Part shown: piece after piece, positions 39,185 to 50,929 of the stretch
Layout: each line of letters starts with the position of its first letter
Position numbering within the stretch: position 1 is the first letter of the stretch
Assembly: GCF_932294415.1 (NCBI RefSeq)
Contig: NC_065535.1
Span: 15,814,282 to 15,878,281 of the forward strand
DNA length: 64,000 nt
Origin: Quercus robur
Lineage: Eukaryota; Streptophyta; Magnoliopsida; Fagales; Fagaceae
Direction of reading: 5' to 3'
The notes under the pieces: model-generated
The model's database searches: none
Told to the model about the DNA's origin: nothing
What the model saw: only the letters and a program-made list of their open reading frames with translations
Position numbers and translations under genes: made by a program

Positions 39185-40010
39185 TTGATATTTAAATAAA
39201 TAATAAAAAGTATTAATTTACTCAAGGCATGTAGTCCGAGGAACCAGACATGACTAAGGTTATGTTTAACACTTAGACAAATAATATGAAGTATTAATTT
39301 ACCCAAAGTATGTGGTCCGAGGAGCTAGACATGACCAAGATTCTATTCAACACTTAGGAAAAATGATTGAAAGTATCAATTTACTTAAGGTATATGGTCC
39401 GAGGAGCCAGACATGATCATGGTTCTGTTTGATATTTAAATAAATAATAAGAAGCATTAATTTACCTAAGATATGTGGTTCGAGGAACCAAACATAACTA
39501 AGGTTCTATTTAACATTTAAGAAAATAATTGAAAATATCAATTTACCCAAGGTATGTGGTCCGAGAAGCCAGACATGACCAAGGTTCTATTTGATATTTA
39601 AATAAATAATAAGAAGTATTAATTTACCCAAAGTATATGGTTTGAGGAACCAGGCATGACCAAGATTTTGTTTAACACTTAGAAAAATGATATGAAGTAT
39701 CAATTTACCCAAAGTATGTGGTCCGAAGAGTCAAGCATAATTAAGGTTTTGTTTAACACTTAAGCAAATAATTGAAAATATCAATTTACCCAAGGAATGT
39801 GGTCCGAGGAGTCAGATATGACCAAGATTCTGTTTGATATTTAAATAAATAATAAGAAGTATTAATTTACCCAAGGTATATGGTCCGAGAAGCTAGGCAT
39901 GACCACAGTTTTGTTTAACACTTAGAAAAATGATATGAAGTATTAATATACCCAAAGTATGTGCTTCGAGGAGTCAAGCATGACTAAGGTTCTGTTTAAC
40001 ACTTAAGCAA
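39185..40010 (-). repeat. Diverged 80-82 bp tandem array, about 10 copies
   Basis: AATTTAC recurs near 39215, 39295, 39379, 39459, 39540, 39621, 39702, 39783 and 39863, with a last diverged copy near 39943. Each unit has a GGTCCGAGGAGCCAGACATG block followed by ACCAAGGTTCTGTTTAACAC. It lies between integrase and the antisense ORF. The GTCCGAGGA...GGTTCTGT core and the period match the arrays at 2040-3655 and 45790-46843 in the same relative orientation. Confidence 0.85.
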
Positions 40011-40296
40011 ATAAGAAGTGCAACGCATAATGCAATAAACGAAAATATGGCAGAAAAGACTTTTATTAATAATAATACATTCGCAGGTTATTTACATTCC
40101 AGGGGCATGGTACAAAATTTTCATCTAGATCTTCAAGATAATATGCACCTATTCCAGCCACCAAGGTGATGTGATATGGCACTTTCTAGTTGGGTCCTAA
40201 CTTTCCCTATGCTGGGTTCTTTGTAGTACCCAAAATCTTTCTTAATACCAATTCTCCAGACACTAATGGCCTTAACCTTGCATTGGTGTCGTACCC

Positions 40297-43180
40297 TTAC
40301 TTGAGCTTATGTTGATAATACGCAAATTGAACCATGACATTTTCTCTTCGCTCTTCAATTAAATCTAAACTCTTCTCTAACAGCCCATCATTGTTGTCCG
40401 GAGTGAAAGAACTCGTCTTCAGTGTTGGGAATCCGATCTCTAGAGGAATCATAGCTTTGGCTCCATAAGTCATTGAAAAGGGGGTCTCCCCTATTGACCT
40501 ACCAGGTGTTGTTCGATATATCCAAAGGACGTGTGACAGCTCTTCCATCCATTTTCCCTTTGCATCATCCAGCCTCTTTTTGAGTCCATTCACTATGACC
40601 TTATCGACAGCCTCGCCCTGTCCATTCCCCTATAGATTAGTCAGGGTGGAATACCTATTTGTAATACCTAGGTCACAATAGTACCTCCTGAAAGCTTTAC
40701 TGTCAAACTGAAAGCCATTGTTCAAGATAAGGGTATGAGGGATCCCAAATCGATTGACAATATTTTTCCAAACAAATCTCTTGTCATCCACGTCCCTAAT
40801 ATTTGCTAGTGGTTCAGCTTCAACCCACTTGGTGAAGTAATTCGTGCCGACCAGCAGCCATCTCTTATTCCCTGCTACCTTAGGGAAAGGCTCTACAAAT
40901 CCCTGAGTGAGGGCTCTGTGAGATAAGGATCTACCTCATGTGTGGCTTCCACAAATCCCTTCATATAACTCTTCTAGGAGCAACTCCACTGCCTCAGGGT
41001 GTATGCATAGCAAATATAGTCTAGAAAAAGAACGCTTGTACAACTTTTAGTCCTCGGACAGCCAAAACCGAGGAGCCTTTCTCCACACTTTGTCAGTCTC
41101 GGACTTCCCCTCAGGCAAGATATCTTCCTTAAGGAATAACACAATAGAGTTCATCTAGCTAGGTCCCACCCTTATTTGATGAATACAGACCGTCTTTCTT
41201 TTCATCTCAGTAGGTTTGCACAAGTCTTCAACAATGATAACTCGAGGTAAGCTCTGTGTCAAGGAGGTTGTGAAAGTAGCTAGAGAGTCAACATATATGT
41301 TTCCGCTTCTAGATATTTGCATTAAGTTGAAAGACTTAAACCCTGATTACAAGTGCCTAACCTGACTTAAATATTCTTGCATTCTCATATCCCTAGCCTT
41401 CAACTCTCCCCTCATTTGGCCTACAACTAGTCTCAAATATGAAAATACCTTCACTATTCTTCCTCCCATTTTTTGAACCATAGTCATTCCAACCAATAGA
41501 GCCTCTTACTCGGCCTCATTGTTTGTGGCCAAGAAATCCAATCTTAAGGATTTCTCAATAGTGATCTTCTCAGAAGATATTAAAACTAGCCCCACTCTAG
41601 ATCCTCTTTGATTTTTTGCACCATCAACGTATACCCTCCAAGATAAAGGTTCTTGCAAGGAGACCATGTCAACTGATTTTCCATCCATGTCCTGCTTCTT
41701 TACCTCCTCTTCTAATGGGGATTTAGCAAACTCAGCCACCAAATCTGCAAGGACCCGGCCCTTGATAAAGGTGCGAGACATATACTTGATATCAAAAACC
41801 TCTAGAATCGTACCCCACTTGGCAATCCTTTCTGTGTAATCAACACTCCAAAGTAGTGATCGAAGTGGAAGTTGAGTTAAAACAACAACTGTGTGGGATT
41901 GGAAGTAGTGAGGGAGTTTACATGTAGCATGTACTACTGCTAAAATGGCCTTCTCTAGTAGTAAATAACAAACTTCTGTTTCACGCAGCGACTTGCTCAC
42001 ATAGTAAACTGGCCTCTGCACACCACTGTCAACTCGTATCAGCACCAAACTCATGGCATGGAAAGCCATAACAATGTAAGCAAACAAAACCTCATCCACC
42101 TTGGGCCTAGACATAATAGGTAGCCGAGAAAGGTATTCCTTAAGTTGCTGAAAGGCCAAGACACACTTCTCGGTCTATCCAAATTCCTTCCACTTATTCA
42201 ACAACTAGAAGAAAGGTCTGCACCTATCCGCTAACCGAGAGATAAATCGGTTTAAGGCGGCAGTCATTCCTGTTAATCTCTGGACTTCTTTAGGATTCTA
42301 AGGTGGCTGCAAACTATTAATCACCTTGATCTGATCAGGGTTGACCTCAATTCCACGATGAGTGACCATATAGCCTAGGAATTTACCTGATCTTATACCA
42401 AAAGAGCACTTGGAAGCATTGAGGCGCAATTTATATCTCCTTAGTATTTCAAAAATATTCCCGATGTCTCCCACATGCTCGGACACCACCTTACTCTTCA
42501 CCACCATATCATCTATATAAACCTTAATATTTTTGCCTAATTGTGGCTCAAACATCTTGGTCATCATCCTCTGATAGGTAGACCCTGCATTCTTCAATCC
42601 AAAGGGTATCACCTTGTAGTGGTAATTTGCAGTAGAAGTGACAAAAGTTGTCTTCTTCTGATCACCCAAAGCCAGTGGTATTTGATGTTATCCCTGGAAT
42701 GCATTCAAAAAGCTCATCCGAGAATGACCTACAGTTGCATCCACTTGCTGGTCTATCCAAGGCATGGGGAAAGAGTTTTTTAGACAGGCCTTGTTCAAAT
42801 CTGTGAAGTCCACACATACTCACTACTTTCCACTTTTCTTTTTCACCACTACAGTATTGGCTAGCCACTCAGGATAAAACATCTCTTTAATAACCCCAAC
42901 CTGCTTAAGTTTGATCACCTCGTCCTTGACAGCATCAAAATGGTCCTTGGATGAGCGTCAAAGTGGTTGCTTTTTGAGGATGACAGACAGATTGACATTC
43001 AAATGATGGCAGATGAAGTTTGGATCCACCCCAGGAGCTTCGTAAGCACTCCATGCGAACACGTCAATATTCCTCTTGAGAAATACTATCAACTCTTCCT
43101 TCTCTCAAAGAGGCAGTTAAGTTTCGACCTGAAAGAATTTTTCCAAATCATCATCAATAACAATTTTCTCTAACTTCTCA
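40297..43180 (-). pseudogene. Ty3/gypsy pol remnant: RT, RNase H, aRNase H, integrase
   Basis: Reading down the minus strand: the protease/RT junction (IDVFAWSAYEAPG) near 43050; RT with YPEWLANTVVVKKKSGK, a stop within the GYHQI motif, then KVIPFGLKNAGSTYQRMM and the active-site block YIDDMVVKS near 42510; RNase H with SKSLRETEVCY; a second, archaeal-type RNase H with WRVYVDGAKNQRGS near 41630; integrase ending NGLKKRLDDAKGKW...LWIYRTTPG. An in-frame deletion fuses HRALTQG directly to VEPFPKVAGNKR near 40910, removing the distal zinc-binding part and the first catalytic Asp of integrase. At least one frameshift and several stops. Not functional. Confidence 0.88.
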
Positions 43181-43186
43181 CACTTT

Positions 43187-43957
43187 GGTAATAGGATCTA
43201 GGCCCAAAGAGCCCAATACAATGAATTTGTAGAGAGTGGGTTAGAAAACTAGGCTCTAATGAGTTGGATAACAATTATGGTGGATCCAGATGACAAGAAA
43301 GTAAAGGTAGACTGGTTTTATCCAAAGAAAATCATTCTCGATACAATTCGAGGAGATTAGTTCTTGTATATATCTCTTTTGAATTTGGTTACAAGTCCCG
43401 TTCTTGTTCCTACAATATTTTTTTTTTTCTTAATTCCCGATCCCATTCCCTTAGGGTCTTCTTTCTATTTTATACTATCTTCTTTCTTTCATCTCCACCC
43501 TCCACATGTAGATTAGGTCGCTGATGTTAATTCTTGTCCGATCAGCACCTTCCTGAAATCTTTAGGAGTAGCTGTAAGGCTGAAAATTACTGTTCAAATA
43601 TCACTTCCACATTAATGCAGCCAGAGAGTTAGCTGTAGAGCATTTAATGAGGTGGTGGTAGCTTTCTCTTAGATATTTCATAACTTCCATTTGTCCTGTG
43701 CCTTCATGATGTGTATTCTTATCAATAGGATATCTCGGAACGTTACTCTGGATGGCAAACTACACCTTCTAACCTCTGCTTTGCTTAGCCGAGGAGGCAT
43801 TCCTCCTTGGCCCACCTTCCCCTACCTTTTTAGTCATACTTGCTTGTGGAGTTTTGATTCTTACGTCTTTACTATCGTTTATCTGTTCTTGGACTACTAA
43901 GCGTCCTCGAATAAGTCCCACAACCCAATATATATTCTTGGGCCCTTTATCCCTACA
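43187..43957 (-). repeat. 5' LTR of the 34725-43957 element, inner end deleted
   Basis: Matches 34772-35526. The last 48 bp or so, plus primer site, gag and protease, are gone: LTR sequence (GGTAATAGGATCT) abuts the pre-RT coding region (EKIVIDDDLEKFF) directly. Confidence 0.85.
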
Positions 43958-43962
43958 ATTCA

Positions 43963-44455
43963 TAACATGCATATCTAGTAAACCAAATACATAATCGATA
44001 TAATATAGTCTACAATTCCCACAATTCTAAAATAACCATGTTTTGCTTTCAAAATAGTTAAGATGCCAAATAGACAATCACATGTAAACCCCTACATGCT
44101 ACATAATCAAAATAATTCAACCATCAACATATCCTATTACATATAGTAATATGTATACTGATCAAACACACCAAAATGCTTTCTATCACCAAACTTCTTC
44201 ATATTTTTTTTTTCTCTCCATACTTCTTTTCAGCTCCCTTGAATCTTGAAGGCATTGTTTCATATATTGCGCAAATTCTACTAACTTTGGATTAATGAAA
44301 GGTCCAAAATATTCACGCTTCAAAATACTAGACGATGTGGAACACACGCAGTTGTACAGTCTGTGTGAAAAAAAATGAGGGTGGAATAGCAATTCGCAGA
44401 CAATAAACAATATTTTCTTTTTATTCCATAAAATAAGAGGTTGAGTATTATTATC

Positions 44456-44487
<32 letters not shown>

Positions 44488-45327
44488 CGAAACTTTTGAA
44501 ACTCCCACAATTTTCCATGTCAGCACAACATTAAAAAATAAAAATAAAACATAAAACAATAAAACCAAAACCAAAAAAAAAAAAAGTCATAAACCCATTC
44601 CCTACCCAACTCTGATTTTCACGCTTTCCCTTTCACGAAAACTCTGCCATTACCTTCTTCCCAGCTCCTCCTCAATCACACCCATGGCAAGCCAATCAGA
44701 CCCACGGCAATTCAACACCCAACCCATCTAGCCTACCTTTCCCGATCCTCTGCCTCTCCCTTTCCACGGCAAGACCCAATAGACACCTTCAACAAGGGTT
44801 ACTAGAGATACACATATATATTTACAATTGAGAAAGGCTTAAGACAATTTGGTTTTCCTTTGAAGGAAACAAAGAAAAAAAAAGTGGGTATGATAAAGAA
44901 AGGATCTAGGAAGATTACCTTTTTGAGATTTGGCTTAGAATCCACAAAAAACAGAGATACTCAACCAACGACAAGCGGCTAATAACTGGCTGTGAGTAGG
45001 GGTGTGCAAAACTTCACCGAAACCGACCCAACTGACCGCCGCCGACGACACCGTCCCGATTGTTGCGCCGACCGAATGAGCCAAGGCCGGCATTCGGACT
45101 TCGTCCTCCATTCCGATGCCGGTGCGGTGAAATCACCGGATTGACAAATCCGAAACCGAGCTGTGGCCGAACCGAACTGATACAAGATCTGTTCTGTCGT
45201 TCTGTTTTTTTTTTTTTTTTTTTTTAATGAAGCTGATAAACGACATCGTATGTATGGGTGTTATTAAAAAAAAAAAAAAGCAAAACGGTGCATTTTATGC
45301 TAGGTTTTCAGATTCTCAGGGGTATAT
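43963..45327. other. Intergenic with repeat debris
   Basis: AT-rich, with a (TA)n at about 44456-44482 and A/T runs near 45210-45280. About 44995-45180 is GC-rich, begins GGGGTGTGCAAAACTTC and encodes low-complexity peptide in several frames; it resembles the terminal region of a small DNA transposon. No supported gene. Confidence 0.5.
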
Positions 45328-45529
45328 AAAAGAAGGCCTCCCAGTCCACCTCCAGGAGAAAGACTCCAGGGGTGAAAACACCTTAAACATGTATGAACAC
45401 CACGAAAAACCCACCGTCGGGTAACCAAGGCCTAGCCTTTCAAACCCACTCTCTACAAATGATATTGTCTGGGCCTTTTTACGTGCGAAACTAACACTGT
45501 TGTGGTTCATTGCATATCGTGTCCCTACA
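45328..45529 (+). repeat. 5' LTR, truncated to its last 202 bp
   Basis: Identity with 50468-50669 starts abruptly at AAAAGAAGGCCTCCCAG; upstream sequence is unrelated. The LTR promoter (TATA at about 50416 in the full copy) is missing here. Confidence 0.9.
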
Positions 45530-45549
45530 ATTGGCACCGTTTGTGGGAA
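45530..45549 (+). other. Primer-binding site
   Basis: ATTGGCACCGTTTGTGGGAA starts right after the LTR end CCCTACA, the position and style of plant Ty3/gypsy primer sites. Confidence 0.65.
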
Positions 45550-45789
45550 AGGCTCGCGCGTTGGCTCAAGCGACAGTGGAGTTAGGCTTTTGTCGAGCAA
45601 GAGTGTATGAGGATGCCTTTATGACTGGCGACATATTGTTGTTGTTCCAACATAAGTTCCCACTAGGGGCTACGCCTCGTAGTGCCAGTGGCGTGGGCAA
45701 CTCTAGGGGCTTCAAACATCAAGCTGACTTCCTCCACCCTATTCGAAGATCTAACCTTTAGAAAATAAATAAATAAACGAACAAATACA

Positions 45790-46843
45790 ACGAAAATACA
45801 AGTTTTGGACAGAACCAAGGCCTTGCATGGTCCTCGGACTCAAGCCTCTGGGGAAACCAACTACTTACAACAAAAACTACAAGTTTTGGACAGAACCAAG
45901 GCCTTGCATGGTCCTCGGACTCAAGCCTCTGGGGAAACCAACTACTTACAACGAAACTACAAGTTTTGGACAGAACCAAGGCCTTGCATGGTCCTCGGAC
46001 TCAAGCCTCTGGGGAAACCAACTACTTACAACGAAAATACAAGTTTTGGACAGAACCAAGGCCTTGCATGGTCCTCGGACTCAAGCCTCTGGGGAAACCA
46101 ACTACTTACAACGAAACTACAAGTTTTGGACAGAACCAAGGCCTTGCATGGTCCTCGGACTCAAGCCTCTAGGGAAACCAACTACTTACAACAAAAATTA
46201 CAAGTTTTGGACAGAACCAAGGCCTTGCATGGTCCTCGGACTCAAGCCTCTGGGGAAACCAACTACTTACAACGAAACTACAAGTTTTGGACAGAACCAA
46301 GGCCTTGCATGGTCCTCAGACTCAAGCCTTTGGGGAAACCAACTACTTACAACAAAAACTACAAGTTTTGGACAGAACCAAGGCCTTGCATGGTCCTCAG
46401 ACTCAAGCCTCTGGGGAAACCAACTACTTACAACGAAACTACAAGTTTTGGACAGAACCAAGGCCTTGCATGGTCCTCGGACTCAAGCCTCTGGGGAAAC
46501 CAACTACTTACAACGAAACTACAAGTTTTGGACAGAACCAAGGCCTTGCATGGTCCTCGGACTCAAGCCTCTGGGGAAACCAACTACTTACAACAAAAAT
46601 ACAAGTTTTGGACAGAACCAAGGCCTTGCATGGTCCTCGAACTCAAGCCTCTGGGGAAACCAACTACTTACAACAAAAACTACAAGTTTTGGACAGAACC
46701 AAGGCCTTGCATGGTCCTCGGACTCAAGCCTCTGGGGAAACCAACTACTTACAACAAAAACTGCAAGTTTTGGACAGAACCAAGGCCTTGCATGGTCCTC
46801 GGACTCAAGCCTCTGGGAAGACCAACTACTTACAAGGAAAAAC
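45790..46843 (+). repeat. 80/81-bp tandem array, 13 copies
   Basis: AAGTTTTGGA recurs at 45800, 45881, 45961, 46041, 46121, 46202, 46282, 46363, 46443, 46523, 46603, 46684 and 46765. Each unit holds CCTTGCATGGTCCTCGGACT and GGGGAAACCAACTACTTAC. Units of 80 and 81 alternate, so any reading frame slips from copy to copy, unlike the 2040-3655 array. This argues against a protein role. Confidence 0.95.
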
Positions 46844-47642
46844 TACGTTACATGGACCTTAGGATCTATCTGAGAAAAACTCTCCACTAACAATTGGGTT
46901 AATTCCTAAATTGCGAGGACTCTCAAGTCTGCTCTCAGATCTTCAGCACCAAAGGGATCGATGCAATATAGAGCAATATGTTGCCTAAAACACAATCGGA
47001 GTTCCCTACTGCGCAGTCACCTCCTCGGATGAATTATTTAGAGATTATCATTCTCGGACGGTATTCTCGCACTTATTACAGAATACTCAACTGTCGCCTC
47101 GGTTAGTTTCCTAAGTTTAACTTACTATAAATTATCGTTATAATGCTTGGTAGTGTCGGTAAATCAGATTTAGTTGTTATGTTTCAAGGTTGCCTGCTCT
47201 AAGTATCATTGGAGAAAAACACACATGGGGCACACCCATTCACAAAGTAGTGTTGCAAAAAGATAAGTATTCAAAACAAGTAAATAAATTTCCCTTTTTA
47301 CTAAAACAAAGAAACAGTATTGTGTACAATGAAAAGCTGGAATCAGCTTATATCAAAGCCAACAACATAATCGAAAAGAAAGGTACAAGAGAATAAGATA
47401 AAGCCGAGGAGGCGGCACAGAGGAGAGGTTGGCTACTGCTTTAAGACCTTGTTCTTCCTCACTACTTTTACATGCCCATAACTCAGGCAGCAAAAGAACC
47501 CAGCTTGGGGCCTGCACCATCAAAGAAAAGGTGCAGAGAGAGCCCAGCTTCAGGCTAGCGTAGCCGAAGAAAAGGTACAGGGAACCCAACTTGAGGCTCA
47601 CACCGTCGAAGAAAAGGTGCAGGGAGCCGGAAGTTGAGGAGC

Positions 47643-47906
47643 CTACCCCAAAATTTGCCTGCGACAAGGCAGATGGCGATGATGGCGGAGAATCTTTCTT
47701 CTGACACACCAAAAATCTGGCGTGTACAGAACCTGCTTCGGATTTTGACTAAAAGAAGGAGAAACACCATTTCTCCCTTCGTCAAGACTAAGTATTTTCT
47801 TGAATCTGTGCCCCCCATGCCCAGACCATACTACCTTGAATCTCGTAAGGATCCGGCGCCGCTGTGGCGGAGGGGGTTCCTTCGCCCCAACCCGCGCCTC
47901 AAACAT
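47643..47906 (-). CDS. Antisense ORF, homologous to 1058-1417
   Basis: 87 codons, MFEARVGAKEPPPPQRRRIL..., clearly the same ORF as at 1058 but frame-shifted partway: the KIRSRF..RQIFG part continues in another frame. Upstream (minus) there is only a weak AT box. Broken relative to the 1058 copy; no known domain. Confidence 0.3.
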   Translation of the reverse strand: MFEARVGAKEPPPPQRRRILTRFKVVWSGHGGHRFKKILSLDEGRNGVSPSFSQNPKQVLYTPDFWCVRRKILRHHRHLPCRRQILG

Positions 47907-48220
47907 GTTATACTAAGGGAAGATAGCACCGGATATGGGAGTTGTAATTATGGCTTAGGGATTATGGTTTGGGAGGAAACTGAAGGATTTGTGTGAAGGT
48001 AAAGCACCTTCCCTTCCTATTTATTTAAAAAGATAAGGAAGTGACATTTAATTCACGCAGTGTCCCAAGGAACGCTACAGACAAAATGGCTCCGGCTCAA
48101 TCTCCAATGCCACCTGCAACCATGAGATTAAAGGATTCTCGTGAAGGCGCATCTCGAACACTGGGACGTCAAAGGGGACCGCGTGACCAAAGAATATAAG
48201 AATGCCTCTTAATCCGATAT

Positions 48221-48368
48221 TGTGGGGCAAGTGAATTCGCGGCCCAAGCCCATTCTGCATGGGAACCCAGGGGCTAAGGCCCACGCCGAGGAATAACCAT
48301 TTCCGAGGACAACTTCCTGCTCGGCACTTCATGAAGTACCCGAGGAAAGGGAGAAACTGAGTTCAGGG
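48221..48368 (+). repeat. Truncated LTR piece inside the mosaic element
   Basis: TGTGGGGCAAGTGAATTCGC and the following 130 bp match the start (minus strand) of the LTR of the 1-4557 element, including TTTCCGAGGAC and CTCGGCACTTCATGA. It then jumps straight into array units. Confidence 0.7.
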
Positions 48369-48513
48369 GTAGAACCAAGGCATTGCGTGGTCCTCGGACT
48401 CAAGCCTATGGGGAAACCAACTACTTGGATGACAAAACCAGGTTTTGGACAGAACCAAGGCATTGAGAGATCCTCGAACTCAAGCCTATAGGGAAACCAA
48501 CTACTTGGATGGG
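48369..48513 (+). repeat. Two extra array units after the LTR piece
   Basis: AGAACCAAGGCATTG...CTCAAGCCTATGGGGAAACC occurs twice, more diverged than the 45790 array. Confidence 0.85.
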
Positions 48514-49079
48514 GAAAGTCCTCGGCTCAAATACTGTAAAAGGTTAAGGCCAATAAGAGTGTCAAGAAGACGGCGACACGCCCCACTATTCAGTAGCCTA
48601 AGGGGACTGTTCCTTTTGCGGATGATGTGTCTTCGGATGGTTACTCCCTACACCGCATCGAGCATCCAGTTCTCATCTCGGCTAGTTTTGGGGTAAGCAT
48701 CGTTCTTCATAGGTCGGCACTGTTGTGCCAAACAATTCTATTAAAATTATGGTGACATCTTTTTATTAGCAAGTATTTTGGCCCTAGTTGTCATTGATTC
48801 AAATGCTATATTATTGTGCCGAACAGCACTTGCAAATTTGTGAAAACATAGAGATAGGACATGCGAAGTAAAATGATAACAATTTTTATTAATATAAAGA
48901 TATATTACAACGTACAAAGAGGGGCTTAAACAAGCCTATACAAAAGGTGAACTGCCGAAACAATACAAAAAAAAAAAAAAAAAAACTCATCAGCAATACA
49001 ACTAAGTAAACGGTCAGGTGTCTTTTAAACTCGTCTCCGAAGTCCCTCCTAACTCTACCTCAGTATCGTCCATATTGAG

Positions 49080-49290
49080 AGAAGGACCTTCTTTAGAAAA
49101 AGATGGAGGAGATGAATGAGGAAGATGGAGGAGATGAATGAAAAGAAGGAGGAGAAGAAGAGGGAAGAGATGAAAAGAAAGAAAAAGGAGCAAAAGAGGG
49201 AGAAGGAAAAGCACCAGGATGGATCTGGTGGTGGAAAGAAGAAGAAAGAGAGGCAAAAGGAGGCGCCAGTGAATGAAGAGAGGAAGAAGC
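49080..49290 (+). repeat. Long purine-only tract
   Basis: About 200 bp almost entirely A and G (GGAGGAGATGAATGA-type units, partly tandem), inside the second tail of the mosaic element. It encodes Lys/Glu/Arg-rich peptide on the plus strand. Confidence 0.8.
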
Positions 49291-49323
49291 AGGGGCACTT
49301 AGTCCCTGCCCCAGTCCTGACTC

Positions 49324-49554
49324 CTAACACACTGGTGCCATGTTAGATATGCTCATGAGGGAGCGGGTGGTACTGATAATGGGTGTCCTCGGCTCAGTCA
49401 CGCCGAAAGTGTGACGTGACGAGTCCCTGCTTCGGATTTTGACTGAAAGGAAAGTGAGGCAAATCTTGAGTCTCCGCCATCCTTGCCTTGACCGAGCCAT
49501 TTCGAGCTTTATTAGAACATGGTGTTTTTGGGAGGGGAATGGCTTCTTCATCAT
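49324..49554 (-). CDS. Second antisense ORF copy in the mosaic element
   Basis: 76 codons containing RSRQGWRRLKICLTFLSVKI, which aligns with RSGQGRHRFKIILRF and SVKIRSR of the 1058 ORF. A minus-strand TATA-like TATATAAGG sits at 49700-49692, about 140 bp upstream. The start differs, so it may be a truncated copy. Confidence 0.3.
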   Translation of the reverse strand: MMKKPFPSQKHHVLIKLEMARSRQGWRRLKICLTFLSVKIRSRDSSRHTFGVTEPRTPIISTTRSLMSISNMAPVC

Positions 49555-50022
49555 TTACGACTATGGTGAATGTATTACAGGCTGAGGTATAATCAGAGGG
49601 TAAAAGTAAACTCTGGGAGGAATCTAAGGGTTTCAGACTTCCTGGGGATTAAAGGGATTCATGTATGGGAGAAACAACTCTTGTCTTTTCTCCTTATATA
49701 GGGGACGAAGAGGAGGGTACTTAATGCGTTCAAATCTCCAAAGAAATCCGCAAACAGGAATATGCCTGTTCCGCTCCCCCACACTATCAGTAACCGTTAA
49801 ATTTGAGGGGTCTCGTGAAAGGAAACTATTAAAGACACGCTCCAGATAACCAAACGGCATGAGCGTATCGCGCATAAATTAAGAAGAACATCTCGTAGAC
49901 CGGTACATTTCCTGGGCAGGTAGAGGAACGCCAACGTCAGTGAAAGGCAGAATTAAATGAGCCATAATAAAGGCTCGGTATTTCCAAAACCCCCCTCTCC
50001 AACCAGGAGGTCGGATAGCAGG

Positions 50023-50037
50023 GTTTTGAGGGGCTAT
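50023..50037 (+). other. Polypurine-tract-like site
   Basis: GTTTTGAGGGGCTAT immediately before the 3' LTR. Confidence 0.55.
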
Positions 50038-50669
50038 TGTGAGGCCCAATAACTTATGGGCCTGGCCCACTACTCATGGGGAGTCCAAAGGCCCAAACCA
50101 AAGAAGGCTATGGCCCAAGCTTGACAAAATAAAGCACAAAACGGCCCGGAGATGCAGCCGAGGACAGTTCAGTCCTCGGCAGACCCAAAGTTCCACCGAG
50201 AAGAGGGGCAAAAACGGTATAGGAACAAACTTGAAAGAAAATCCAAAATATCTAGGAAAAGTTACCCTTCCCATGCAAGGCTCTGACCTAACAGAGCCGT
50301 ATTCTTCAGCTTTATCAACCACCCCCAACGACTTTGGGTTTGGATTGACGGGACAAGTATCAGTTATGGAAAGTTTGACCCTACACGTGGACGAAGGAAA
50401 GCGAACGGAGGCTAGTATAAAAGAAAAAGTAGGTAATCTGGATGGGGGACTGGAGAAAATGGCCAAAAAAAGAAGGCCTCCCAGTCCACCTCCAGGAGAA
50501 AGACTCCAGGGGTGAAAACACCTTAAACATGTATGAACACCACGAAAAACCCACCGCCGGGTAACCAAGGCCTAGCCTTTCAAACCCACTCTCTACAAAT
50601 GATATTGTCTGGGCCTTTTTACGTGCGAAATCAACACTATTGTGGTTCGTTGCGTATCGTGTCCCTACA
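50038..50669 (+). repeat. 3' LTR of the mosaic element
   Basis: A 632-bp LTR, TGTGAGGCCC to GTCCCTACA, with TATA-like AGTATAAAAG at about 50414. The flanking duplication cannot be tested because the left side is truncated. Confidence 0.88.
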
Positions 50670-50929
50670 ATTATTATTACTAATTAATTAATTAATTAAT
50701 ATAATGTCCTTCTACCTCAATTGTACAAAAGAGTATTTTCAGGGAAAACAAAAACAAAATTTTATAGTACTATTCCACCGTGTTATTAAATAGTGACTTT
50801 TTAGTGTTATAACACTTCTAACAAAAAAAATTAAGGAAAAAAAAAGATGTTGATATTTAATTGACAAATTTAAATGAACCAAATACTTGAATCTTTCCAC
50901 ACCTTCTTTCTCGTTCTCCTCCTCCTATT

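Larger units (their letters stand above)
34725..43957 (-). mobile_element. Ty3/gypsy LTR retrotransposon, probable Tat lineage, defective
   Basis: A 9.2-kb element on the minus strand. LTRs at 43187-43957 (5', inner end missing) and 34725-35526 (3'), roughly 92% alike over the part compared by eye. Flanks GTTCA (34720-34724) and ATTCA (43958-43962) are a 5-bp duplication with one change. Order in element direction: LTR, [primer site, gag and protease deleted], RT, RNase H, second RNase H, integrase, an 80-bp array (39185-40010), an antisense spliced ORF (38640-36031), LTR. A second, archaeal-type RNase H and an antisense ORF before the 3' LTR are hallmarks of the Tat lineage. Several stops, frameshifts and deletions make it non-functional. 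Confidence 0.88.
45328..50669 (+). mobile_element. Mosaic non-autonomous LTR retrotransposon
   Basis: Plus orientation. The 5' LTR is only its last 202 bp (45328-45529; six differences from the 3' copy, about 97% identity); the 3' LTR is full (50038-50669). Internal order: primer site 45530-45549, leader, 13-copy array 45790-46843, region with an antisense ORF (47643-47906), a truncated foreign LTR piece (48221-48368), two more array units (48369-48513), a second tail region with its own antisense ORF (49324-49554), PPT (50023-50037), LTR. The tail module is thus present twice, as expected from unequal or template-switch recombination between two related elements. No gag or pol. Confidence 0.82.

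Noticed and set aside
45805..46890. 361- and 348-codon ORFs in the second array
   Set aside because: Same tandem-repeat artefact. Units of 80 and 81 bp shift the frame between copies, so no single peptide is conserved.
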